This document shows, piece by piece, positions 1 to 6,545 of a stretch of DNA of 9,915 nt. Within the stretch, counting starts at the first letter, position 1. Each line of letters begins with the position of its first letter. This DNA comes from an uncultured beta proteobacterium (GTDB taxonomy: Bacteria; Pseudomonadota; Gammaproteobacteria; Burkholderiales; Burkholderiaceae_C). A program made the translations under genes and the position numbers. The stretch is from assembly GCA_903840825.1 (NCBI GenBank), contig CAIMHL010000171.1, positions 1-9,915 of the forward strand, given 5' to 3'. The notes under the pieces were generated by a model. The model was not told the DNA's origin. It ran no database searches and saw only the letters and a program-made list of their open reading frames with translations.

Positions 1-33
1 GCTGCCAAAGCACCTGCAGCTAAGAAGAAGTAA
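1..33 (+). CDS. rplY: C-terminal end of a Lys/Ala-rich protein, probably 50S ribosomal protein L25 (partial)
   Basis: Only the last ten codons and the TAA stop are in the window; the frame reads AAKAPAAKKK and then stops. A Lys/Ala-rich tail of this kind is typical of the long (CTC-type) L25 proteins of betaproteobacteria, which bind 5S rRNA in the large ribosomal subunit, and rplY commonly lies directly upstream of pth in this group. An intrinsic terminator follows 41 bases after the stop, as expected for the end of a transcription unit. The identification rests on context and tail composition only; another Lys/Ala-rich protein cannot be excluded. Confidence 0.6.
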   Translation, partial: AAKAPAAKKK

Positions 34-74
34 ACCAAACACGCCCTGTTTGGCTAACGACTCTTTCGTTGCTC

Positions 75-105
75 AAAATGGCCCACCTCGGTGGGCCATT
101 TTTTT
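75..105 (+). terminator. Intrinsic terminator after the rplY-like gene
   Basis: The arms TGGCCCAC and GTGGGCCA form a perfect GC-rich stem around a CTCG tetraloop. A run of As on the left pairs with part of the T-run on the right, and the hairpin is followed directly by seven Ts. This is a textbook Rho-independent terminator for the upstream gene. The A-run on the 5' side could give weaker function in the opposite direction. It separates pth from the upstream transcription unit. Confidence 0.93.
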
Positions 106-131
106 AGGGCGTAAACCTTCATAATTCGACC

Positions 132-764
132 ATGATCAAACTATTTGTCGGCCTTGGAAATCCCGGCTCAGACTATGAAGCAACGCGCCACAATGCTGGA
201 TTTTGGTGGGTGGATGAACTTGCGCGTGCGTTTAAAACACACTTAACTATGGACAAAGGGTTCCACGGTCAAGTCGGCCGAACCACCCTTAACGGACAAA
301 CTGTTTGGCTACTAAAGCCCCAGCTCTTTATGAACTTGAGCGGCAAATCTGTCGCAGCCTTGGCAAGATTTTTCAAGATTGAACCGCAGGAAATTCTGGT
401 GGTCCATGATGAGCTCGACATCGTTCCTGGCGAGGCCAAACTCAAGCTGGGTGGAAGCCATGCTGGCCACAACGGCCTGCGAGACATTCATGCACAACTT
501 GGAACAGACGCATACTGGCGACTGCGGCTGGGGGTGGGACACCCTGGCATCAAGTCAGAAGTGGTTGATTGGGTACTAAAAAAACCATCATTGGACCACC
601 GCATCGCAGTTGATCAGAGCATTGAGCGCTCGCTTAAAGCCCTCCCCCATTTTCTGGCCGGAGAAATGGACAAGGCCATGATGGTGGTTCACACCAGCAA
701 ACCGCCCCGACCCAAATTACCTAAGCCTGAAGGCCAAGCACCCGCTAAAACGGCTCCGGAATAA
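132..764 (+). CDS. pth: Peptidyl-tRNA hydrolase
   Basis: This cytoplasmic esterase cleaves peptidyl-tRNAs released from stalled ribosomes and so recycles tRNA. At 210 aa it is slightly longer than the roughly 190-195 aa of typical bacterial Pth; the extra length is a Pro/Lys-rich tail (about residues 188-210), which often varies. The N-terminal motif VGLGNPG (6-12) is intact. Every residue known to be critical in the E. coli enzyme falls at the same number here: N10, H20 (catalytic), N68, D93 and N114. The ATG at 132 places the conserved motif exactly as in other Pth proteins. No convincing Shine-Dalgarno lies in front of it, although CATAAT at 120-125 could be a -10 element. The gene follows a terminator and therefore probably has its own promoter. 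Its 3' end faces the ferredoxin gene across 22 bases. Confidence 0.97.
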   Translation: MIKLFVGLGNPGSDYEATRHNAGFWWVDELARAFKTHLTMDKGFHGQVGRTTLNGQTVWLLKPQLFMNLSGKSVAALARFFKIEPQEILVVHDELDIVPGEAKLKLGGSHAGHNGLRDIHAQLGTDAYWRLRLGVGHPGIKSEVVDWVLKKPSLDHRIAVDQSIERSLKALPHFLAGEMDKAMMVVHTSKPPRPKLPKPEGQAPAKTAPE

Positions 765-786
765 TGGCCCCACAGTTTCCAAAACC

Positions 787-1047
787 CTAAACGGGCTTTG
801 GGAGCGCTTGCAAGCGACGGTACTTTTCCCAAAGCGACTCCTGGCCTTCTATAAACTGCGGATTCACCGGAATGCAAGAAACCGGGCACACCTGTACGCA
901 TTGTGGTTCTTCAAAATGTCCCACGCATTCTGTGCACTTATGGGGGTCAATTTCATAGATCTCCAGCCCCATAAAGATGGCCTCGTTGGGGCACTCAGGC
1001 TCACAAACATCGCAATTAATACACTCGTCCGTGATGATCAAAGCCAT
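787..1047 (-). CDS. yfhL: YfhL-family 2[4Fe-4S] ferredoxin
   Basis: This is a small (86 aa) acidic cytoplasmic electron carrier. The first cluster motif is C9-xx-C12-xx-C15-xxx-C19-P. The second is C38-xx-C41-x8-C50-xxx-C54-P, with an eight-residue insertion between its second and third Cys. That insertion, together with a C-terminal helical extension (about residues 65-86), is the hallmark of the Allochromatium-type/YfhL ferredoxins, whose clusters have unusually low and split potentials. A ninth Cys, C58, follows the second motif. The ATG at 1045-1047 is supported by an AGGATGG ribosome-binding site upstream. The gene is divergent from the ABC transporter operon and convergent with pth. In related bacteria a ferredoxin of this type usually sits next to coaD; here nearly 7 kb of other genes lie between them. 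The redox partner is unknown. Confidence 0.95.
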   Translation of the reverse strand: MALIITDECINCDVCEPECPNEAIFMGLEIYEIDPHKCTECVGHFEEPQCVQVCPVSCIPVNPQFIEGQESLWEKYRRLQALPKPV

Positions 1048-1053
1048 GGTTTA

Positions 1054-1060
1054 CCATCCT
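1054..1060 (-). promoter_or_regulatory. Ribosome-binding site of the ferredoxin gene
   Basis: Read on the minus strand the sequence is AGGATGG, ending six bases before the ATG at 1047. It is a good match to the anti-Shine-Dalgarno and supports that start. Confidence 0.7.
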
Positions 1061-1175
1061 GACCATGTGTGTGACTATTAATTTTGAAAAACATGGTATT
1101 GATTATGGACGCTTCAGGGCTGCTTGATGAAATACCCTTTTCACATCAGGCCCTTGAATCGTGACGTCGTCGATA

Positions 1176-1207
1176 TCAGTGCGAGACAGCGCGCCCTCGG
1201 GCACTGA
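1176..1207. repeat. Inverted repeat in front of the first permease gene
   Basis: Two perfect 7-base arms, TCAGTGC (1176-1182) and GCACTGA (1201-1207), are separated by 18 bases. Inside the loop, GAG (1183-1185) can pair with CTC (1196-1198), which extends the possible RNA stem across a small bulge. The right arm ends nine bases before the permease ATG at 1217. It could be a DNA operator or an mRNA hairpin that occludes the start, and sequence alone does not decide between them. No T-run follows, so it is not an intrinsic terminator. Confidence 0.5.
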
Positions 1208-1216
1208 CCCGCTTGT

Positions 1217-2167
1217 ATGGGCTTGTTTCTTTTTAAAAGACTGCTGACCCTTTGGGCCACACTGGCAGGGGCGTCCGTGGTGGTCTTCCTGGTCTTGGAA
1301 GTACTCCCTGGGGACGCCGCCCAGATGTTGATGGGGCCAGATGCATCAGCCGATACCGTTGCGGCGCTTGCCAATAAATTAGGTCTGGATCGCCCCCCAA
1401 TGGAGCGGTACATCCATTGGATTTCAGGAATTTTTCAAGGCGATCTGGGCCTGAGTTACACCTATGGCAGCCCTGTCCTGGACCTGATCATTGAGCGAAT
1501 GTCGGTTACTTTGCCACTGGCCGTCATGGCCATGATGCTGACTACTGTGCTTGCTTTATCTGTTGGTTTGTTTGCGGCCTCGCGCCACAACCGCTGGAGC
1601 GATGTGGGCCTGATGAGCGTAAGCCAAGTAGGCATTGCAGTACCCAACTTCTGGTTTGCCATATTGCTCATATTGCTTTTCTCGGTTCATCTTCAGTGGT
1701 TTTCAGCTGGTGGCTTTCCTGGTTGGGAAGACGACCCCCTACAGGCCATGAAATCACTGCTTTTGCCGGCCGTTTCACTGGCCGTTGTGCAAGCAGCTAT
1801 TCTTGCGCGCATCACACGATCTGCTGTGCTTGACGTGCTGCGTGAAGACTTTGTTCGAACCGCCCGAGCCAAAGGTTTATCCCAACGAGCAACCTTGTGG
1901 GGCCATGTGCTGCGCAACGCCATGATTCCCGTCGTCACGGTCATGGGCCTGCAGTTTGCCAACTTACTGGCTGGCACGATCGTAATTGAAAACGTTTTTT
2001 ACCTGCCTGGCCTAGGGCGCTTAGTGTTTCAATCGATTGCTAACCGGGACGTCATCGTGGTTCGAAATTGCGTCATGCTTCTGGCCACTATGGTCATCGT
2101 GATCAATTTTTTTGTGGACGTGATCTACGCGCTTATTGATCCTCGGGTCAAGGCCAGCGACCTATGA
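1217..2167 (+). CDS. dppB: Peptide-type ABC importer, inner-membrane permease (DppB/OppB type)
   Basis: This is one of the two membrane subunits that form the translocation channel of a peptide/nickel-family ABC importer. At 316 aa it has the DppB architecture: a first membrane helix (about 9-31), a long periplasmic segment containing the GDLG and SYTYGSPV stretch (75-87), then about five more helices (near 99-121, 134-157, 180-199, 238-260 and 284-306). The cytoplasmic EAA loop that contacts the ATPase lies at about 214-236, with the conserved ARAKGLS (216-222) and LRNA (232-235). The ending YALIDPR is typical of the subunit. An in-frame TGA at 1205-1207 rules out a longer form, so ATG 1217 is the first possible start, yet no clear Shine-Dalgarno precedes it. 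The stop overlaps the next start as ATGA. B-type assignment is firm; dipeptide specificity is not implied. Confidence 0.93.
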   Translation: MGLFLFKRLLTLWATLAGASVVVFLVLEVLPGDAAQMLMGPDASADTVAALANKLGLDRPPMERYIHWISGIFQGDLGLSYTYGSPVLDLIIERMSVTLPLAVMAMMLTTVLALSVGLFAASRHNRWSDVGLMSVSQVGIAVPNFWFAILLILLFSVHLQWFSAGGFPGWEDDPLQAMKSLLLPAVSLAVVQAAILARITRSAVLDVLREDFVRTARAKGLSQRATLWGHVLRNAMIPVVTVMGLQFANLLAGTIVIENVFYLPGLGRLVFQSIANRDVIVVRNCVMLLATMVIVINFFVDVIYALIDPRVKASDL

Positions 2168-2997
2168 GTTTTTATTCACGCGGCCTCAAACACCGCAGCT
2201 TCATGCTGGGCGCTGCGCTCACCCTGCTGGTCTTATTTGCAGCAGCTCTGTCGCTTTTTTGGACGCCCTGGTCGCCCTACGAGATCGACATGAGCGCCAA
2301 ACTCCAAGCCCCCAGCGCCCTTCACTGGCTGGGCACAGACCCCTATGGACGTGATATCAGTTCCTTGCTTTTAGTGGGCGCACGAAACTCCATTTTGGTC
2401 GGAGTCATTGCAGTCAGTATCGGCTTGAGCGTCGGGGTCAGCCTAGGCCTGCTGGCTGCAGCGAGGCGCGGTTGGGTTGAAGAGATCATCATGCGATTGG
2501 CAGATTTTTCATTTGCATTTCCGGCCGTCTTATCAGCCATCATGATGACCGCCGTTTTTGGAGCGGGTATTGTCAATGCCATTATTGCTATTGGCATTTT
2601 TAACATCCCCACCTTTGCCCGCATTACAAGGGCGAGCGCCAATGCAATTTGGTCGCGCGAGTTTGTACTGGCCGCCCGTGCCTGCGGCAAGGGTCCATGG
2701 CGCATCACGCTTGATCATGTGTTGCCCAATATCTTATCGAACCTGATTGTGCAGGCTACCATTCAATTTGCCCTTGCCATTCTTGCGGAAGCTGCACTTT
2801 CTTACTTGGGGCTGGGCACACAAGCACCACAGCCCTCTTGGGGTCGCATGCTGGCTGAGGCTCAAACCCTCCTTTTTCAAGCACCGATGCTTGCTTTGTA
2901 TCCTGGCTTAGCCATCGCCACAGCCGTACTGGGTTTAAATTTACTAGGTGATGGCTTGCGCGACTTGATGGACCCCCGACTGGCTAGAAAGCGTTGA
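2164..2997 (+). CDS. dppC: Peptide-type ABC importer, inner-membrane permease (DppC/OppC type)
   Basis: This is the second channel-forming subunit, pairing with the upstream permease. At 277 aa it carries the diagnostic C-subunit signature LGTDPYGRD (56-64) just before the core transmembrane domain, a first membrane helix at about 13-33, and further helices near 79-99, 118-145, 195-215 and 245-262. The EAA loop is at about 168-190 (LAARACGKG, then HVLPN). SYLGLGTQ followed by PSWGRML (213-230) and the ending DPRL are also family-typical. The start codon overlaps the preceding stop by four bases (ATGA), which implies translational coupling, and its own TGA is followed immediately by the ATG of the ATPase gene. 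Family assignment is secure; the substrate is unknown. Confidence 0.94.
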   Translation: MSFYSRGLKHRSFMLGAALTLLVLFAAALSLFWTPWSPYEIDMSAKLQAPSALHWLGTDPYGRDISSLLLVGARNSILVGVIAVSIGLSVGVSLGLLAAARRGWVEEIIMRLADFSFAFPAVLSAIMMTAVFGAGIVNAIIAIGIFNIPTFARITRASANAIWSREFVLAARACGKGPWRITLDHVLPNILSNLIVQATIQFALAILAEAALSYLGLGTQAPQPSWGRMLAEAQTLLFQAPMLALYPGLAIATAVLGLNLLGDGLRDLMDPRLARKR

Positions 2998-3981
2998 ATG
3001 CCCTTACTTGAAATAACCAATTTATCGGTTCAATTGCAAACCCAGCGCGGACTGGCCAAGGCCGTAAACGGGTTGAACTTATCCCTTGAGCGTGGCGAAA
3101 CACTGGGGCTGGTTGGCGAATCTGGTTGCGGCAAATCAATCACCGCCCTGGCCCTTATGGGCTTGCTGCCAGAGCATGCCATCACCACAGGCAGCATCCG
3201 ATTTGAAAATCGGGAGCTTGTGGGCTTAGACGATGCCGCCCTGCGCCAACTCAGAGGCAACCGCATCGGTATGGTCTTTCAGGAGCCCATGACGGCGCTC
3301 AACCCGCTCCACACCATTGGTCACCAAGTAGCAGAGCCCTTGAGGCTGCACAGGGGTCTCTCAAAAATGGAGGCGCGCAAGCAAACTATAGCGCTGCTGG
3401 ACCGGGTTGGTATTGCCAGTGCAGCTCAAAGGCTGGAGGCTTACCCGCACCAATTTTCTGGAGGACAACGCCAACGCATCACCATCGCCATGGCGCTGGC
3501 CTGCGCGCCAGACTTGCTGATCGCCGATGAGCCCACCACAGCGCTTGATGTCACGATTCAGGCACAAATTCTGGACCTCATCAGCGAATTGGTTCAAGAA
3601 CTTGGCATGGCGCTCATTCTGATTTCCCATGACTTGGGGGTTATTGCGCAGAACACCCGGCACATGATGGTGATGTATGGCGGCACGGAGGTTGAAAGCG
3701 GAGAAACTCTGACCGTCTTCCAACACATGGCGCACCCCTACACGCGCGGACTTTTTGGCGCACGGCCCAGGTTGGGCGCGCCGCGGGGCGTGCGCCTGAC
3801 GACCATAGCCGGCACCGTGCCCGAGTTGGTCGACCTGCCCCCCGGCTGTCCTTTTGTTGAACGTTGCGCTTGGGCTGATCCTGTTTGCGCCATCCTACGC
3901 CCCCAGCCCAGCTCACTGGGCAAGAAACACCAAGCGAGTTGCCTTCGGCTGGATTCACTGCCCCCATGGGAGGCCTCATGA
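2998..3981 (+). CDS. dppD: Peptide-type ABC importer, ATPase subunit (DppD/OppD type)
   Basis: This cytoplasmic subunit forms a heterodimer with the next gene product and hydrolyses ATP to drive import. At 327 aa it has the full nucleotide-binding set: Walker A GESGCGKS (40-47), Q-loop Q95 in VFQEP, signature SGGQRQR (154-160), Walker B LLIADE (173-178) with catalytic E178, D-loop ALD (182-184) and switch H211. The C-terminal oligopeptide/dipeptide extension is present, with HPYTRGL (246-252) and Cys residues C284, C290, C297 and C315. Homologues of this extension can bind a [4Fe-4S] cluster, and the Cys pattern here is compatible with that. The ATG follows the permease stop with no gap. Its own stop overlaps the downstream ATPase start as ATGA. 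Confidence 0.95.
   Translation: MPLLEITNLSVQLQTQRGLAKAVNGLNLSLERGETLGLVGESGCGKSITALALMGLLPEHAITTGSIRFENRELVGLDDAALRQLRGNRIGMVFQEPMTALNPLHTIGHQVAEPLRLHRGLSKMEARKQTIALLDRVGIASAAQRLEAYPHQFSGGQRQRITIAMALACAPDLLIADEPTTALDVTIQAQILDLISELVQELGMALILISHDLGVIAQNTRHMMVMYGGTEVESGETLTVFQHMAHPYTRGLFGARPRLGAPRGVRLTTIAGTVPELVDLPPGCPFVERCAWADPVCAILRPQPSSLGKKHQASCLRLDSLPPWEAS
3968..3973 (+). promoter_or_regulatory. Ribosome-binding site that decides the second ATPase start
   Basis: GGGAGG lies four bases before ATG 3978, inside the end of the upstream ATPase gene. It favours 3978 over the in-frame ATG at 3966 and over much longer in-frame extensions back to 3885. Confidence 0.7.
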
Positions 3982-4961
3982 CAGCGCGGCTCCTTCAGGT
4001 TGACGCCCTCACACGCACCTATGCGCTGCCAAGAGAACAACTGTGGCGGGCTCCCCGGCTGATTCATGCCTTACAGGGCGTCAGTCTACAAATGAGCTGC
4101 GGTAAAAATTTGGGGATCGTGGGTGAGTCGGGTTCGGGCAAGTCCACACTAGCCCGACTCATTATGGGTCTGGAGCCAACGAGTAGCGGGTGCGTCACAA
4201 TCCTCGGCCAAACATTGAACAAGCTCAGCCCATCGGAGTTACGAACAGCGCGTCGAAATTTTCAGATGGTTTTCCAGGACCCCTTTGGCTCGCTTGACCC
4301 GCGTCAAACCGTGGCGCGCATCGTCACCGAACCTCTTGAGGTGCTGGGTGATAAATCCAAGGCAGGCATGCGAATAATGGCCCAGGACGTGCTGAATGCA
4401 GTTGGCCTGCGCAACACGGATCTTGACAAATACCCCCATGAATTCTCTGGTGGACAGCGTCAGCGCGTGGCCATAGCGCGCGCCTTGATCACCCGCCCCC
4501 AATTAATCGTGGCTGATGAACCGGTCAGTGCGCTTGACGTGTCGGTCCAAGCCCAAGTGCTCAATTTAATGCAGGATTTATCGCGCGACTTTGGGGTCAC
4601 CTATCTACTCATCAGCCATGACCTCGCAGTAGTTGATTACATGTGTGACGAAGTCGCTGTTATTTTCCAGGGTCGCATCGTGGAGCAAGGCACGCCACAA
4701 ACACTTTTTAACCGCGCGGCGCATCCCTACACCCGCGCCTTGCTGGAGGCGGTCCCCCGGATGGGAACGTCATCCACCGATGTCAAAAAACGTGCTGTGG
4801 TGTTGACACCCCGCCTGCCCAGCATAAGCGCTTGCCCGTACGCTGCCCGGTGCCCTGGCGCGCAAGACATCTGCGACCGTGTTCGGCCCGAATTGCTTGC
4901 CCTGTCAACCGGGCATCTGGTGGCCTGCCATTTGGCGACCGCCACAAACATGGGCACTTAA
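3978..4961 (+). CDS. dppF: Peptide-type ABC importer, ATPase subunit (DppF/OppF type)
   Basis: This is the second ATPase half of the importer. From the chosen start it is 327 aa, with an F-type N-terminus (LTRTYALPRE, 11-20, then a short insertion before HALQGVSL), Walker A GESGSGKS (49-56), Q-loop Q100 in VFQDPFGSLDPR, signature SGGQRQR (157-163), Walker B LIVADE (176-181) with E181, D-loop ALD (185-187) and H214. The C-terminal extension has HPYTRALL (249-256) and Cys residues C286, C292, C299 and C317. The frame is open further upstream, but ATG 3978 has a good GGGAGG site, overlaps the previous stop as ATGA, and gives the usual N-terminus for the family. The FQDPFGSLDPR stretch distinguishes F-type from D-type ATPases. 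Confidence 0.94.
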   Translation: MTARLLQVDALTRTYALPREQLWRAPRLIHALQGVSLQMSCGKNLGIVGESGSGKSTLARLIMGLEPTSSGCVTILGQTLNKLSPSELRTARRNFQMVFQDPFGSLDPRQTVARIVTEPLEVLGDKSKAGMRIMAQDVLNAVGLRNTDLDKYPHEFSGGQRQRVAIARALITRPQLIVADEPVSALDVSVQAQVLNLMQDLSRDFGVTYLLISHDLAVVDYMCDEVAVIFQGRIVEQGTPQTLFNRAAHPYTRALLEAVPRMGTSSTDVKKRAVVLTPRLPSISACPYAARCPGAQDICDRVRPELLALSTGHLVACHLATATNMGT

Positions 4962-5019
4962 AAAAATGACGATGTGCCCGCTCTTAAAGTCGGTATATAT
5001 TGCACCCTATTATTTCACC

Positions 5020-5023
5020 GGAG
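5020..5023 (+). promoter_or_regulatory. Ribosome-binding site that decides the binding-protein start
   Basis: GGAG lies six bases before ATG 5030. The frame also contains an upstream TTG at 5000 that would add ten residues, but it has no comparable site and would place extra residues before the signal peptide. Confidence 0.7.
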
Positions 5024-5029
5024 ATCACC

Positions 5030-6523
5030 ATGGTCCAACGCCGTCAGCTCATCACTTCAGCCGCCAGCATGGCTGCGCTGTCCACACTTCCTTTGGCAGC
5101 TACCGCACAAAGCAAAAAAGACGTCGTTACGTTGGCCATGACCTTGGAGCCACCCGGCCTTGACCCAACGGCAGGCGCTGCTTCAGCCATTGCAGAAATT
5201 GTGCTTTACAACGTATTTGAAACACTAACCAAGATTAATTCTGATGGCACTGTGAGCCCTTTGCTGGCCCAAAGCTGGGAAGTCTCACCAGACCTCAAAA
5301 CCTACACCTTCACGCTCAAGAAAGGTGTCAAATTTCAAAATGGCGAGCCTTTCAATGCAGCCGCAGTGAAGTTTTCTTTTGAGCGCGCCGGGTCTGAGAA
5401 AAGCACCAACAAAGATAAGCGCACCTTTGCCAGCATGGAGCGTGTGGCAGTCATTGATGAGCACACTGTTGTCATTTTGAACAAATCACTGGACCCTGAC
5501 TTCTTGTTTTTGATGGGTCAGGCCACCGCCATCATCGTTGAACCCAAAAGCATCGAGACCAACGCCACCAAACCGGTAGGCACCGGGCCCTACCAGCTCT
5601 CGGCCTGGAACAAGGGTGCTTCCATCACTTTGACCAAGTGGGACAGTTACCGCAACGCGGCTGCCATCAAGATAAAGAAGGTGACATTCAAATTCATCAG
5701 CGATCCTGCTGCCCAGGTAGCCGCCTTGCTGGCTGGCGATGTGGATGCATTTCCCCGGGTGACCCCGCGTAGCGTGGCGCAATTCAAGACCAATACCAAG
5801 TTCCAGGTGGTGGTGAGCGGTTCGCGCGCCAAAACTATTTTGGCGATCAACAACAAGAAAAAACCGCTTGATGATGTGCGCGTCCGCCGTGCAATTGCTG
5901 CCGCCATTGACCGTAAAGCGGTCATTGAGGGTGCTGGCGACGGCTACGGCGTCCCCATTGGCAGCCACTATGTGCCGGGGGCCTTTGGCTACGTGGATAC
6001 CAACGGCATCAACCCCTTCAATATTGAAAAAGCCAAAGCCTTGCTGGCCGAGGCGGGTGTCAAATTGCCGCTGGAACTAAGCCTGAAATTGCCACCACCG
6101 CCTTATGCCCGCCAAGGTGGTGAAATTATTGCGACGCAGTTGGCTAAAATCGGCATCATCGCAAAAATTGAAAATGTGGAATGGGCGCAATGGCTCAGTG
6201 GCACTTACACCAACAAAAATTACGACCTCACCATCATCTCTCACGTTGAGCCGTTTGACTTGGCTAATTTTGTCAAGCCAGGCTACTACTGGGGCTATGA
6301 GTCACCCCAGTTTGTCGCCTTGTTTGACAAAATCCAAAATTCGCCACGCGCTGCAGACCGGGCCAAACTCTTAGGCGATGCCCAGCGCATGCTGGCCAAC
6401 GATGCCGTTCACGCCTTTTTGTACCAACCCCAATGGGTCACGGTGGCCAACAAAAATCTCAAAGGTCTTTGGAAAGATATGCCCGTATTTGTCAACGACG
6501 TCTCCGCCCTGTCCTGGTCCTGA
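5030..6523 (+). CDS. Periplasmic peptide-type solute-binding protein (SBP_bac_5 family)
   Basis: This protein would capture the solute in the periplasm and deliver it to the permeases encoded upstream. From ATG 5030 it is 497 aa, within the usual family range. The N-terminus is a secretion signal: RR at residues 4-5, a hydrophobic Ala/Leu/Ser core, and a likely cleavage after ATA (A26|Q27). The twin arginines are Tat-like, but the full consensus is not met. No lipobox is present and no cysteine was seen in the whole protein, so it should be a free periplasmic protein. Family landmarks include YNVFETLTKI (60-69), the LAQSWEVSPDLKTYTFTL stretch (79-96) ending in the KFQNGEPF block, VGTGPYQL, and DVRVRRAIAAAIDR. 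It lies last in the B-C-D-F-A order, 68 bases after the ATPase gene, with its own good ribosome-binding site. Ligand identity is unknown. Confidence 0.94.
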   Translation: MVQRRQLITSAASMAALSTLPLAATAQSKKDVVTLAMTLEPPGLDPTAGAASAIAEIVLYNVFETLTKINSDGTVSPLLAQSWEVSPDLKTYTFTLKKGVKFQNGEPFNAAAVKFSFERAGSEKSTNKDKRTFASMERVAVIDEHTVVILNKSLDPDFLFLMGQATAIIVEPKSIETNATKPVGTGPYQLSAWNKGASITLTKWDSYRNAAAIKIKKVTFKFISDPAAQVAALLAGDVDAFPRVTPRSVAQFKTNTKFQVVVSGSRAKTILAINNKKKPLDDVRVRRAIAAAIDRKAVIEGAGDGYGVPIGSHYVPGAFGYVDTNGINPFNIEKAKALLAEAGVKLPLELSLKLPPPPYARQGGEIIATQLAKIGIIAKIENVEWAQWLSGTYTNKNYDLTIISHVEPFDLANFVKPGYYWGYESPQFVALFDKIQNSPRAADRAKLLGDAQRMLANDAVHAFLYQPQWVTVANKNLKGLWKDMPVFVNDVSALSWS

Positions 6524-6545
6524 AAGCGCCCAACGGATTGCACCC

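Noticed and set aside
1045..1097. Repeated CATGGT/ACCATG hexamers in the divergent ferredoxin-permease region
   Set aside because: The copies are short and irregularly spaced, and one includes the ferredoxin start codon. Chance is a sufficient explanation.
1093..1164. Short open frame of about 23 codons before the first permease gene, a possible leader peptide
   Set aside because: It has no ribosome-binding site and no recognisable composition such as a run of one amino acid, and it ends about 50 bases before the permease start.
3885..3977. N-terminal extension of the second ATPase
   Set aside because: The added residues come from the overlapping end of the upstream ATPase gene and do not resemble the family. 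ATG 3978 has a proper ribosome-binding site and the ATGA overlap.
4952..4979. Inverted repeat GGGCAC / GTGCCC around the stop of the second ATPase gene, a possible terminator or attenuator before the binding-protein gene
   Set aside because: The stem is only six base pairs with a 16-base loop and no T-run after it. It is too weak to call as a terminator.
4984..5013. Promoter-like TTAAAG and TATTAT before the binding-protein gene
   Set aside because: The implied transcript start would fall on the ribosome-binding site at 5020-5023, and the alternative TATATT at 4995-5000 has no matching -35. Neither could be supported.
5486..5968. 160-codon open frame antisense to the binding-protein gene
   Set aside because: It lies wholly opposite a clear family member, shows no recognisable domain, and is explained by the codon bias of the real gene on the other strand.
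6378..6545. N-terminal extension of the amidase by 56 residues
   Set aside because: It overlaps the binding-protein gene in another frame and encodes Pro/Cys/Ser-rich sequence unlike amidases.
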